Under the pieces are notes generated by a model. It searched no databases, was not told where the DNA came from, and saw only the letters and a list, made by a program, of their open reading frames with translations. Made by a program: the position numbers and the translations under genes. Of a DNA stretch of 64,000 nt, positions 23,106-34,245 are shown one piece after another. Numbering within the stretch: position 1 is the stretch's first letter; each line of letters begins with the position of its first letter. This DNA is from Periplaneta americana (taxonomy: Eukaryota; Arthropoda; Insecta; Blattodea; Blattidae): assembly GCF_040183065.1 (NCBI RefSeq), contig NC_091119.1, forward strand, positions 103,117,274 to 103,181,273. Direction: 5' to 3'.

Positions 23106-25403
23106 CAAGGGAAGTATCACACCCCACATGCCGAAAATTACCTTGAAACTTTGGAGACATAACCGATGTGCTACGAGAAGATCACGTGCAAAACATTAGC
23201 TGCCTGTTTCCACTATAAGGCCCCGAAATCGAAGCTGGATTGCTTCTGTGGCCAGACGATAATGCGGGCATTCCTGCCTCACTGGCGAGTGGAGTGGAGT
23301 GCGTGTGTCAAATGGAACAAACTCTCTCGCGTCCCATCTTCTCAATGAAGTATAAACAAGAGACTGAAGTGACTGGTATCGATTGAATGTTGAAAACACA
23401 ATTCTTTTCGGCACCATGCACAACGAATAAACACTTCATTGTCACACTGATCTTCACATTGTTTTTTCGTCGTTTCAAGACAATATTTGACGGGTACTAC
23501 AAATTCAGGAGGTCGTTCTGCGGTATATCTGCATGCAAACCAAGAATACCTTATCATATCCCGGAATCGTGGAGAGTAAAATTGAAAATGGATGAATTAT
23601 TGCAATTTAAGTATGGTGTCCCTGTGAAAAACTTCGGCGTGGATATCTTCGCACGTCGCTATTTTTCTGATAAGCAGCGGTAAATGGCTTTCCACTGTCT
23701 GAAGAAGAACTTATCAAGCGGTTGGATTTTTCCCGCAGTACCAGGAGAAATCTGGAGCAGTTCGATGGTCTTGCCTGGAGGAATATCTTCAATACAAGTT
23801 GTGTCACTGTACGTGGTCCATGAGTCAAACAGCAGAACACAGTTTTCGTCAGAGAATAGGAAGAAGGCTTCTTTAAACCATTGCTTCAACTCTTTCTTTC
23901 CCATTTTACCTGATTTTGTGGCAGTGACAATGATGTTATCGGCTTGAAACATCCTTTTGGACACTATTGGACCAAACGTTCCTGTCGGCTCCTGTAGCAC
24001 GATACATAATTTCGGCAACAAAGCGCCATCCATACTTATTGTGGGCATGATAGTGTATGAATGTGTCAGTGCACTGACTGATTGAGCTATTGTGTGTGTG
24101 TGTGTTTGTTTCTCCCCAACAAAAGACAGAGTCCGTTTAGATCGCATTTCACGTTCAAATCCACTTTGGTCTGGTTTTTAGATAGGGGAGGGTGTGTAGT
24201 GTATGAAACGCTCTCTGGCAGTCTCCAGAAATTCCTCTACAGCCTTATCCTTGTTTGTTTCATCGTGAATATGGGAGCGGGATATGAATTTTGTTACTTT
24301 CCCGCTCCTAATCTTATGTCTTATCTTAAAACGACTGATCCAAGAGTGAGATGCACAGAAATCCTTATTTTTGATGACAAGTCCTTGGGAAAACTCCAAG
24401 GTCCACAGTCGCAGGTCTTCGTCATTCACATTTTTCTTTTCTCTTCTAGCATGTTCAAAACGAGCAAATAGTTTTTCATACATAAGTTTTTTTATGTTCT
24501 ATGGGATGTGTCGACATATTTTGCACCTGTTTTTTCCATGAATACAGTTGTCGCTCTGATGTAACGCGACGAAAATTCCTGCGAACGTATGATATTGAAT
24601 GGCGCTTTTTGCCACCTTCATTCAGCCAGAATTGCACAGCTTTCCTCTTGCAGTCCATGCTGATGCCTACATTTACATTTTTACAGGGCTTCAGGCATAA
24701 CTTGAACTGGACGATTTGCAGGGGGACTGACTATTCAAATCACTGGCTTCTGGGGAGTCACTGTCTGACTCGAATATCGAACTCGGGCCTGCAAAATTAC
24801 CTGTGGCAGGAGCAAGGATCTTGCTATCGGTATCACTATCACTCGAATCACATTCACTTCCTTCACATACATCGAGAGTTGTCTCCTCATACCGGTCCAC
24901 TCCTGTACAACTATTTTGAATAAGTTCAATACTGAACTGGGCCATTTCCTTTTCTTTCGCGTTTATGTTTCCCGAAGACGAAACACCATTCTTACGGAAA
25001 TAACTCGTGGCAAACTCAAGTTTACTAACCGGATTTACATTTTGTTGCGTGGAACTCATTGCGACAGTTCTACCTTCTTGAACAATCCTCAACTTCGTAC
25101 TGGATACATTAACCCTGTAGTCGTCCGCTTGTATTACTGACCTGGACTCAACGTACGTCTGTTCGCTGCTGATTGCCACCCACCGCTCTACTGGCTTGCA
25201 CTCAGGAATGGCTGTCCATTCCAACTAGTCGCGACTAGTATCTACTTCCCTATTACTTACATGCAAAATTCCGGGGTTTATTTCGGGGCCTTGCAGTGGA
25301 AACAGGCAGCTAATATCTTTCACATGGCCTTCTCATAGTACATCGGTTATGTCACCAAAGTTTCGAGGCAAATTTCGGCATGCTGGGTGTGATACTTCCC
25401 TTG
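23106..25403 (-). mobile_element. pogo/Tigger-like element with about 125-bp TIRs
   Basis: The first about 125 bp from 23106 (CAAGGGAAGTATCACACC) reappear inverted at the right end, including CCGAAAATTACC, CATAACCGATGT and AGCTGCCTGTTTCCACT blocks, with scattered mismatches. The flanks are TGA on both sides (23103-23105 and 25404-25406). pogo elements normally duplicate TA, so either the true end is a few bases different or the duplication has mutated. Confidence 0.8.
23357..25059 (-). pseudogene. pogo/Tigger-type transposase, broken
   Basis: Order on the minus strand: an N-terminal region from MSSTQQNVNP (ATG at 25059) rich in S, D and E; an HTH region (VQFWLNEGGKKRHSISYVRR); the CENPB-type second HTH (DEDLRLWTLEFSQGL...CASHSWISRFKIRH); the DDE_1 domain with DQSGFEREMR (D), MPTISMDGALLPKL, TATKSGKM and LFDSWTTYSD (D); and a Cys-rich tail FIRCAWCRKELCFQH. 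Lesions: no open link between the 24691 stop and the first HTH, a frameshift at an A-run near 24480, an in-frame TAA at about 24175-24177, a frameshift near 23655 and a stop near 23615. The family moves by cut and paste; this copy cannot encode a full protein. Confidence 0.88.
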
Positions 25404-25406
25404 TGA

Positions 25407-26590
25407 GCATATTGGGAATTACTGTATATAAATCAATGGCTTTCCCATTGAAATGTATCATATAAAACAATTTTTGTCTCTGAAAGGAAGCAAAAAGAAC
25501 AAAATTGTATTAAACTTTTTTCTTTGAAAAATCTCGAAGAATAATACACTGAAATTAATGAATTCTTACGTTTCATCCTCCTTGTAAATCTCAGACCGAC
25601 TCGGGACTATATTATTAAGTAAGCAGTCAATGTTTGTTAACTTAACTAGCCGTATCCGTGCGCTCCGCTGCACCTGTTAGAAATAAATATAAAGTAATTA
25701 CATAATTGAAATAGGACATTTGATCCAGGCAACAACTTTTACAACAGCGCAAGATAATCTGCTTCGCTCATTACCCATATTTTTGCATTGCATTTATTGC
25801 ATATATATATTTTATGAATTTTAACACGATTCAATTGAGCACAGTTAAAATTTGAATTATAAAATAATGGATTGCTAAGCTAACGTACTATTACTGCATA
25901 CTAGGCTAAATCAATACACTCTCGTTGTTTGTTAATTCTCTGAGATTAAAATGAGTGTACATAAATATTATTTTAAGAAATACAGAAAACGAATGTACAA
26001 AATAGCCTATCAAATTTTCTGTGCATAAGAAGCTATTTTAATCTTACCTGTCCTCGATTTACTCAAACGTTACTGTAATAACATTATAGCATTATGTACA
26101 TCTAGAGAAACTACAGTTTCCGATGGTGAAATAATAAATAATTATTCAAATCGGTTAATTTAGCTTCTGATATTACTTCATACAAACAGAAGTATTCTCT
26201 GTTGGCTATGTTTAATAGCTTTCGATTGTTGATGTCTAAGGCCCCTGTTTCGATTGTTGTTGTCCAAGGCCCCTTATAGACGAAGTCATTTGTTCTTAAT
26301 TCATTGCACCGTCTTAGATGGTGTTATTTTAATTTTAAAACTCGTTTATCTCATTAAATATCAATCCTATCAAAATTTTGTAAATAATAAAACTTATCGG
26401 AAATCCTGTTTAAAGAAACTTTTGTTATGTAATATTTTTCACAAAAATTAATAATAAGCGAGATATTTCGATTTATTTAATTAAGGCCCCCTTACAACCC
26501 CCTTTTAAATAAAGTATTTTGAATGCCATATAGCCTAAATTCTAAGTTACAATGAGCTTAATTTATATTCCAATTTTCATATAAATCGGT
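25407..26590. other. Gene-free stretch
   Basis: AT-rich and unremarkable. A GGCCCC string recurs at about 26240 and 26270 and in variant form near 26485. Confidence 0.4.
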
Positions 26591-26720
26591 TCAGCCATTA
26601 TCGCGTGAAAAGGTAACAAACATACAGACAGACATACAAACAAAAATTTCAAAAATGCGATTTTCGGTTTCAGGGTGGTTAATTATATATGTTAGGACCA
26701 ATTATTTTTGGAAAATCGAA
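26591..26720 (+). repeat. Dispersed-repeat 3' region
   Basis: The run TCGGTTCAGCCATTATCGCG followed by ACAGACAGACATACAAAC is a wording that I associate with the 3' ends of widespread insect retroelements. The family cannot be named from this piece. Confidence 0.35.
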
Positions 26721-26769
26721 AATTACCAGATAATTTTCGGCTACAGAGATAATGATGATTATGATGGTG

Positions 26770-26790
26770 ATAATAATGATAATAATAACA

Positions 26791-26841
<51 letters not shown>
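26770..26841. repeat. (AAT)n microsatellite
   Basis: Imperfect start, then about 17 AAT units. Confidence 0.95.
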
Positions 26842-27107
26842 TTGCAGGAAATGAAGCTATATGTAATACCATTTTATTTCTAATCCTATTCTCTAAAATA
26901 TTCGTATGAAAATACAGTTTCTTTGTGGTAATACATAGTACATAAATTAGGCTTGAATACATAATAAACATAGAAAACACATGATGTATCTAATAAACAA
27001 AATTTAAAAAAACTAATATAGAAAAAAGGATGGTTTTATGACATATGGAGGAATATTTGGAATAGGCATGAGAAAACCATTGAAAATAGTATCACTGATT
27101 AACATTA

Positions 27108-27258
27108 TAACTTCTTTAATGTTAATATTGTGAAAATTACTTGACTGACTGGTTTCGACGTGGTGTCCGTCACTAGGCTCGGACAATGATGGAAACCGCG
27201 CTGAAACTAATCAGACAGGTATTTTTTATAATATTAACATAGTAAAGAAGTTATAGCT
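27108..27258. repeat. Hairpin-forming repeat
   Basis: The ends ATAACTTCTTTA and, inverted, CTATAACTTCTTTA flank paired blocks (TTAATATTGT with its partner; ACTGACTGGTTTC with GAAACTAATCAG). This is a short inverted-repeat unit, possibly a MITE, with no duplication found. Confidence 0.5.
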
Positions 27259-27259
27259 T

Positions 27260-27937
27260 TAATCAGTGATTATGCAAGTGTTAAAAGAGTTTATCCAAGA
27301 ACGAAGAAAATATATTATTAAAGGAATGATTCATAATCTGCGCACTCTTCATGGTATCTTCAAAAAATTGACTCCCACAAAATATGCAGTCTGCATTGCT
27401 GTCTTGTGGTTTGGAATGCAGACTTTCAAAATCTTCACCACACGATTCTTTCAATTTTACTTCACTATGGTTTGAATTTGTTGTCGAGGGCTCCGTAGCT
27501 TTCTACTTCATGACGTATTCATAACACACGCCTGAACCAGTAACGACTTATGATACACCTATACACCCTGCCCTTAACCTCGCTTACAAAAATCAGTTTA
27601 TACCTCATTCATAAAAGAAAAGTTTAACTGCATTATTTGGAAGCACATTTCAAGCCCTTCAAGACAACCTATGAACAGTCAGACAATTTACAACAATATT
27701 TGTTAAATAATTTACACAGTACGTTTCTGCAAAAAATTTTCCAGCCATAAAAGAGATTTTCTTCTGTTGTTGTAGAACCATGTAAGACCATTTTGCCCGA
27801 AGCGCACCTGCCACATTATGACGCTAACCCAAACATAAGGACGAAGTTGTGATAGTATCCAGAGATGAAAGAACCAAATAGTGATGATTTGCTGGTATTC
27901 CAAAACCGCCTGCTATTCCGTATCCCCTCCTTTGGCC

Positions 27938-27996
<59 letters not shown>

Positions 27997-28480
27997 CAGT
28001 GATAATGTATTGTCGTATAAGGCTAATATAAGATTATTTATTTTGTTGCATGTAAGCGACACCTCTATGTACCAACGTCGACTGTAAGGTAGGGTTTTTT
28101 TTTTTTTTTAAGTATTGACGGGGTACGCCGTGTGGAAAATCCATTTATAGATATAAATGTCTTTTAATGAGAACAATAAACATAATAATTAAACAAACTA
28201 TTTTCAGAAACTATATCCTCATGGGATATTTAGGTCTTCCTTTTCGATTGAAGAAACTAACCGCATGAGATAAGTGTTGACGTATGACTTAATTACCGTA
28301 ACACGTAACATTCAGAAAAACAGCGTCTAAGCTTATTATATTGTATTATATAGGACGACGTATATCGAGCTGCAATGTATCCGTAGCAGTACTTCAAAAA
28401 ATCTATTTCTGTATTTGTAGTCAACGGTGTTAATATTCTGGTATTAAAATTCGTATGAAATTTCCCCATTTCGTTGTGAA
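27260..28480. other. Gene-free stretch with (AAT)n
   Basis: Contains an (AAT)n tract at about 27939-27994. The two 60-70-aa frames here show no recognisable motifs. Confidence 0.45.
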
Positions 28481-28739
28481 TGAAACTACTATGTGACAGA
28501 TATTGAAATACAGCGGTAAAATCGGCTGTGTAGGCTATACTTGGCTCGGTAACATGACGGCCTCTTTTCTTGGAATTGGTAATCTCTCATAAACCCCCAT
28601 CCTCTACTCACCCCTAGCCGCGTGGCAGAAATACAATAGATCCCAGCATTGCCAAATCTAGTAGTCATTGCCTCTACCTGTTGGATTTCACCCATTCTCA
28701 GTGTCTTTGTCGACGTGTTGTTTTATACCGTTGTGCGCT

Positions 28740-29170
28740 TCAATATGTCTAATTTATTCCGGCCATGATTAATGAGTGTTGGAGCAGATGATCCGCAGTC
28801 AGGCCTCCTGATACACCTGAAGATCCAGGACCATCACAAGAACAACAAATAACACCGTCGAAGAAAACAGAATATCTTATTTGCAGAGGAGCGTAGCTAA
28901 GAAAACAAAGTGTTAAAATTGTGTCTAACGTTAGAAATTCTATCCATAAAGTAATCGAAAGTTCAGGCAGTTTAATAAGTATAAATCTTAATCGCTTAAC
29001 ATCGGACGCAACCGGCGGAGTTGGATATATGGGCACAGAAATTAAGAATTACGGTTCACCAACTAAAGAGAAAATAAACAAATTAAAACAGAATTCGGTA
29101 AGATAGACGATTTTATACGTGATTTACTTCGCCGAACAGTATGTGAACAGCACGCGAAAGAGATATCGCC
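28740..29170 (+). pseudogene. Degraded ORF of an unclassified repeat
   Basis: Frames overlap and switch along this stretch: EYLICRGA, then VRNSIHKVIESSGS, INLNRLTSDATGG and KIDDFIRDLLRRTV. Together they resemble an N-terminal region seen in repeated insect ORFs (a DDFxxxxxRRxV block following a KK-rich linker). Several shifts and stops break it. Tentative. Confidence 0.35.
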
Positions 29171-30170
29171 AACAGCAACACCGTCCTTAGGAACCTAAAT
29201 AATGACATTATTCACAGCAGTGCTTAAAAGTTTTCTAACTTACAGCAGTGAATTAAATGTTTTTAAATCACTCTCTACATGACAACCAACATATTAGCAA
29301 TAGTAAAATGAATATATATGAACTTCTTCGCCAACAACACATTACAAAGAAAAGCCCTACAATTTAAAATTAAATTTACATACAAGTAATGAATAAAATA
29401 TTGTATAGCACACTAGAGTAAACAGATTTTATGCGTTCGTGGAAATTATCACCCAAGGCGAAGCTGATAAACTCTAACTTTACTCTTTTGTACTATAAAT
29501 TCTATAACTATTCAATGATCACAGTTTCAGAAAATTTTACCGGCGCAACATTCTTAATTAAGTATAAAATTCTGAAACTTCAATAACATGAGAATTTAAC
29601 ACTTATTATAGAAGTCTGCATTTTTTTTGTTTATTTAGGCAAAACATGTTAGTGAAAATATAAATATAAAGTGTTTTTAAAATAAGTTTGTTCATTTTTA
29701 CACCAATTTTGTTTTAGTAATTACAAATTAAGATATTACAAAGATAATATAGTCTCGCTGAAAATCGCGGTTTCACGGAACATAGTTTGAAAAACGTTCG
29801 CAAATCACAATGACCTCAAGAATTGGCAACTCGGCTAAGGGTTTATCCCTTGCGCGTGCCTGCAGTTAACTGGTGAAGGGGATGAGGGAAGGTCGTCATG
29901 TTTTCGTGAGAAGTATAACCTTTTTATCGCGTTAGTTGGTGTGTAATCATTAGATTGATTGCAATGTTCTAGTAGGGCTATATACTGGTAGTGAAAAGTT
30001 TTGATCAGTGAAAAGTTTATTGTCCGTGAAATGTGTCATAGTGCCAGTGAAGTGAGGAAGTGAGATGAAAGTGAAGTGAAAGTAGTGAAAGAGTATCAGT
30101 GCCAAAATAATATACATGTGAATTTATAAATATATATCATATATGTATAATTATACACTATATGTATATA
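29170..30170. other. Gene-free stretch with GTGAA-rich tract
   Basis: Around 29775-29800 the string GGAACATAGTTTGAAAAACG resembles the right terminus of the hAT element at 52.4-55.0 kb (GGACCATAGTTTGAGAAACG) and may be an orphan end. From about 30000 to 30110 the pentamer GTGAA or a close variant repeats many times on a purine-rich strand. Confidence 0.45.
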
Positions 30171-30177
30171 GAGGAAA

Positions 30178-30465
30178 ATAAAATGTGTGAAATGGACAGA
30201 CAGAATAAGAAATGAAGCTGTGTTGGAAAGAGTGGGTGAAGAAAGAATAATGCTGAAACTGATCAGGAAGAGGAATAAAAGGAATTGTTTGGGTCAGTGG
30301 CTGAGAAAAACTGCCTACTGAAGGATGCACTGGAAGGAATTGTGAACGGAAAAGAGTTCGGGGAAGAAGAAATCGGATGATAAACGATCATATGCGGAGA
30401 CTAAGGGGAAGGCAGCGCATAGGAAGGATTAGAGACTTCTGGGTTTGCAGAAAATTATGAATGAA
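30178..30465 (+). mobile_element. LINE 3' end, degraded
   Basis: Pieces read VKWTDRIRNEAVLERVGEER, MLKLIRKRNKRN, GQWLRKTAY and a frame-shifted RRSYAETKGKAAHRKD ending GLQKIMNE. This is a LINE ORF2 C-terminus with an ATGA-rich tail. It appears to be the same family as 49205-49625. Confidence 0.75.
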
Positions 30466-30550
30466 TGAAATATAATATAATGTAATATAATATAATATAT
30501 ATGAGTTGTAATGGCAAATTAGATTTACTTTAATTAATGTGGTTACATTA

Positions 30551-30551
30551 A

Positions 30552-30613
<62 letters not shown>
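30551..30613. repeat. (ATT)n microsatellite
   Basis: About 20 ATT units. Confidence 0.95.
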
Positions 30614-31200
30614 GTGTAATTATGTTACCAGTGTCACAGGGTGTTTGAACATTTTCAGTTTGAATAAACACGTACAAATAAACTCTATATTGACTAAGAA
30701 GATACAGACGATCATCCCTCATTCCAAATGCCGTTTACATTTAATATTAAAGGACAATGGCTTGATCACACCGTGACTTTGCTCCCATATTATCATCGAA
30801 ACAGGTACTGACAATACAGATGTGTAGTAATTCTAATATTGCGTCTGTTTTGTGAGTAATTTACTCACCTGAATCACATGGGATGTGAATAAGGTTTTTT
30901 TATATTAGAGACGTCCTTCCGTTGTCTGGAGAAATTTACCATATCGGGCAAATATAATTTCTTTAGATATAAATAACTTTCATTGTATTTGTAAGAAGGG
31001 AGAGAAATATTTCAAGTTGAGAGTAAAGATTGAATTGATATTTGCAAATTAGCATATTTTACAGTATAATAATTAATTAATTCTGCTTCTACTACATTAA
31101 ATAGCCTACCGAATTTCTTCAAGTTTAACTATTAGCTCAACTGATGAATAATTGTAAACTGAATCATCTGCTTCCTATGTACTGTAGGCCTATATATTTT
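30613..31200. other. Gene-free stretch
   Basis: Nothing recognised beyond AT-rich sequence. Confidence 0.4.
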
Positions 31201-31204
31201 TTTT

Positions 31205-31395
31205 GTAGAGCTACCAACGTAGCTCAGTCGGCACTCGCTAGCCTGCTGATCTGGAGCTGCGCTAGGGCTTGGGTTAGATTCGAGTTTGGGCTGATCACCT
31301 TATTGAGTTTTTCCGAGTTTTCCCCAATCATAATGCAAATACCAAATAATCTATGGCGAATCCTCGGCTCACTTCATCTATGAAAAGAAAAAAAA
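31205..31395 (+). mobile_element. tRNA-derived SINE, second family
   Basis: The head has an A box ACGTAGCTCAGTCGG and a decayed B box (GGGTTAGATTCGAG). The body reads GTTTTTCCGAGTTTTCCCC and CTATGGCGAATCCTCGGCTC. The same body words occur at about 59330-59380, and on the minus strand near 48590-48740. Confidence 0.75.
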
Positions 31396-31399
31396 AAGA

Positions 31400-31480
31400 T
31401 TGTAAACTTGTAAATTCTTGACTTGTTCCACATCTTAAAGCTTCAGTGCTAATGTAGATATATGGAATACGGTACAATAA
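31400..31480 (-). repeat. Dispersed repeat shared with 48488-48560
   Basis: The reverse complement reads GTATTCCATATATCTACATT, then GCACTGAAGCTTTAAGATGT. It closely matches 48488-48560, and both copies border pieces of the same SINE family. Confidence 0.65.
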
Positions 31481-33080
31481 GTGAAAAGAAATGAAATGAA
31501 AAATATGCAGATCCGACCGATGTAGATGAAGCCTGTAGCATGGTTTGGGACGTCCATGTTGAAGATTTCCGACACGTAAAAGAAATCTGTACCTGTTAGA
31601 GCACTTCGGGCATATACATTGAATTTGGACACTGAATAGCCTTTGCAATGTCGCTGTAATAAATGAAGTCCGATATTGCTACTACTTTCGCTACTACCTA
31701 CGTCACTACTACTATTACATTTGAACCTTATTCTGTAAGGGAGTAAAAAGAGGTATTTATAAAAGACTGGTGATATTATAGAAAAGTTGAGGTTTGATAT
31801 TTGGTTGAATATTTTATACAGACACTTTTACTTTGAAACAATGTATTATGCAATATTTAGGCTACATTGAATGTTACAAATTACATTACTTGATATTTTT
31901 CAGAGTTATGCAGAGCTTCTTGGGATAGTTTCTTAATTTTTGTTTCAGGCTGTAGCTGCCTTTTGTAGATGTGCTTTTCTTTATGTCTAAAGTGCAGATA
32001 GAACTGATTCATCTCTCAGAGTTACTCCTTGTAGGCCTATTTGAATATTGAATCTCTCGCAAGTGGCACATGTATCTGACTTCGGTAACTTAAATTCAAC
32101 ATCAAAATTTTAGCAAAAAAATTGCAGAAATTTCTCGAAAATCTCTTGCGGTTCTCCTTTTCTTCACACTACTTACGACAGTATCCCGAGAAGAGAGGAT
32201 TAATGGTAAGATCACTATCTAAATAAACTGTATGCAAAATTTGTTGCCTACTATAATGGCTTTGATATTTATGGTAGTTGATCTATCAAAGTTTCTACAG
32301 ATTCTGTTCAATATTTGTTGTAACTCCTGTTGTGCTTGCCTCGTTGGTCACTACGCGAAGCTGTGCTGCCATCTTTAATCTGCTTCTGGACAGTCTTTAT
32401 TCTGATAGAGCTGGGATTTGGTCTATGAAGAAGCGATCGTGAAGTTGCATACGTTTTGTTTGAACTCCGTTTACTTTAACCGTATATAATAAAGAACACA
32501 ATTCGTCGCGATTTTCTTTTCTTAATGTACGTGTATTGGAAGATACAAAAAATAATATAATAGTCATAGAAATTTCTAAGACCATAGTATTAGAACTAGG
32601 CCTACATGTAAGTTTCAACAATGTTTACGTAAGATTTCTTTATTGTTTAAATTTTCATTGCCTAAAAACTAGTACATGTTCTGAGCAACATGGCTTCCCA
32701 TATCCGGAAAAGAATTCAGCCTCTGATTTAACATATTCCATTACTGTTTTGACACTGACATGGTGCCAGATTTGTTTTCTGGAATCACATTTCCTCTATG
32801 AACTATCTTACGTTCCAGGCGTAACTTCACTTTTCGTTTCCTTTTATTTCTGTGATCTTTATTCCTCTCTATCTCTCGACTCCTGTTTCGTTTTCCAGGC
32901 GAAAGTTCAACTCCTCGTGAAAGAATTAATCCTCAAAACTGAAATAGAATAGGCCTATGTGCTTGTACTTCATGCACTCACATTCCATGTTGCACAGAAA
33001 CGGTTTTTCTTAATCACATATTGATTGAACCATACCTGTCGATCGCTATCTGTAACATCGTCTGGTACACAACTTCACAG
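31480..33080. other. Gene-free stretch
   Basis: I recognise no gene. A 138-aa frame at 32536-32952 has no visible domain and is probably chance. Three TAGGCCTA palindromes lie at about 32034, 32600 and 32951. Confidence 0.35.
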
Positions 33081-33085
33081 TAATT

Positions 33086-33316
33086 GTTTGCGCGTCCGGC
33101 CGCGAAACCAGGTGGCCGGAGTTCGATTTCTGGTCGGGGTAAGTTACCTGGTTGAGGTTTATCCGGGGTTTTCCCTGAACCCAATATGAGCAAATGTTGG
33201 ATAACTATCGGTGCTGGACCCCGGTCTCATTTCACCGGCATTATCACCTTCATCTCATTCAGACGCTAAATAACCTGAGATATTAGTAGAGCGTCGTAAA
33301 ATACCTACTAAAAAAA
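33086..33316 (+). mobile_element. tRNA-derived SINE, head truncated
   Basis: Starts within the tRNA-like head (GCGCGTCCGGCCGCG) and runs through the full body to CGTCGTAAAATACC and a poly-A-like tail. Same family as 744-1000. Confidence 0.9.
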
Positions 33317-33395
33317 AAAGAAACAATATCGTCTGTATCTGGGTTATGATCAGGATCATCTATAGAGTCGTTTGTATTCATATGAGTAAAATTTC

Positions 33396-34245
33396 ATCCA
33401 CACCTGTGGAGCAACGGTCAGCGCGTCTGGCCGGGAAACCAAGTGGCCCGGGTTCGAATCCCGGTCGGGGAAAGTTACCTAGTTGAGGTTTTTACCTCAA
33501 CCCAATACGAGCAAATGCAGGGTACCTTTCGTTGCTGGACCCTGGACTCATTTCACCGGCATTATCACCCTCATTTCATTCAGACGCTAAATAACCTCAG
33601 ATGTTCATACTTACTTACTTACTTACTGGCTTTTAAGGAACCCGGAGGTTTATTGCCGCCCTCACATAAGCCCGCCATTGATTCTTATCCTGAACAAGAT
33701 TAATCCAGTCTCTATCATCATATCCCACCTCCCTCAAATCCATTTTAATATTATCTTCCCACCTACGTCTCGCCTCCCCAAAGATCTTTTTCCCGCCGGC
33801 CTCTCACCTAACACTCTATATGCATTTCTGGATTCGCCCATACGTGCTACATGCCCTGCCCATCTCAAACGTCTGGATTTAATGTTCCTAATTATGTCAG
33901 GTGAAGAATACAATGCGTGCAGCTCTGCGTTGTGTAACTTTCTGCATTCTCATGTAACTTCATCCCTCTTAGCCCCAAATATTTTCCTAAGAACCTTATT
34001 CTCAAACACCCTTAATCTCTGTTCCTCTCTCAAAGTGAGAGTCCAAGTTTCACAACCATACAGAACAACCTGTAATATAACTGTTTTATAAATTCTAACT
34101 TACAGATTTTTTTTACAGCGGACTAGATAAAAGTTTCTCAACCGAATAATAACAGGCACTTCCCATATTTATTCTGCGTTTATTTTCCTCCCGAGTCAGG
34201 TGTTGATAAAGCGTCGTAAAATAACCCAGTAAAATAAAATAAAAA
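33396..34245 (+). mobile_element. SINE split by a LINE insertion
   Basis: The SINE body runs from 33396 to 33609 and resumes at 34209 with AAGCGTCGTAAAATAACCC. The break falls in the family's AGATGTTGATA string, which is duplicated at both edges (AGATGTTCATA and AGGTGTTGATA). Confidence 0.92.
33610..34197 (-). mobile_element. 5'-truncated LINE inserted in a SINE
   Basis: On the minus strand it encodes the LINE ORF2 tail: RRRWEDNIKMDLREVGYDDR, then DWINLVQDKNQ and RAYVRAAINLRVP, with shifts and stops upstream where FERGTEIK-like and AKRDEV-like positions are decayed. The 3' tail is (AAGT)n, seen here as CTTACTTACTTAC. Target duplication of 11 bp with two differences. Confidence 0.9.

Noticed and set aside
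24501..24923. 140-aa plus-strand frame
   Set aside because: Antisense to the pogo-type transposase; no conserved features.
26655..26909. 84-aa poly-asparagine protein
   Set aside because: Produced by translating the (AAT)n microsatellite; no coding context.
32536..32952. 138-aa frame as a host gene
   Set aside because: Its amino-acid composition follows the local AT bias, with no motif or splice signals.
33443..34091. Two plus-strand frames of 86 and 137 aa
   Set aside because: One is the SINE body and the other is antisense to the LINE fragment.
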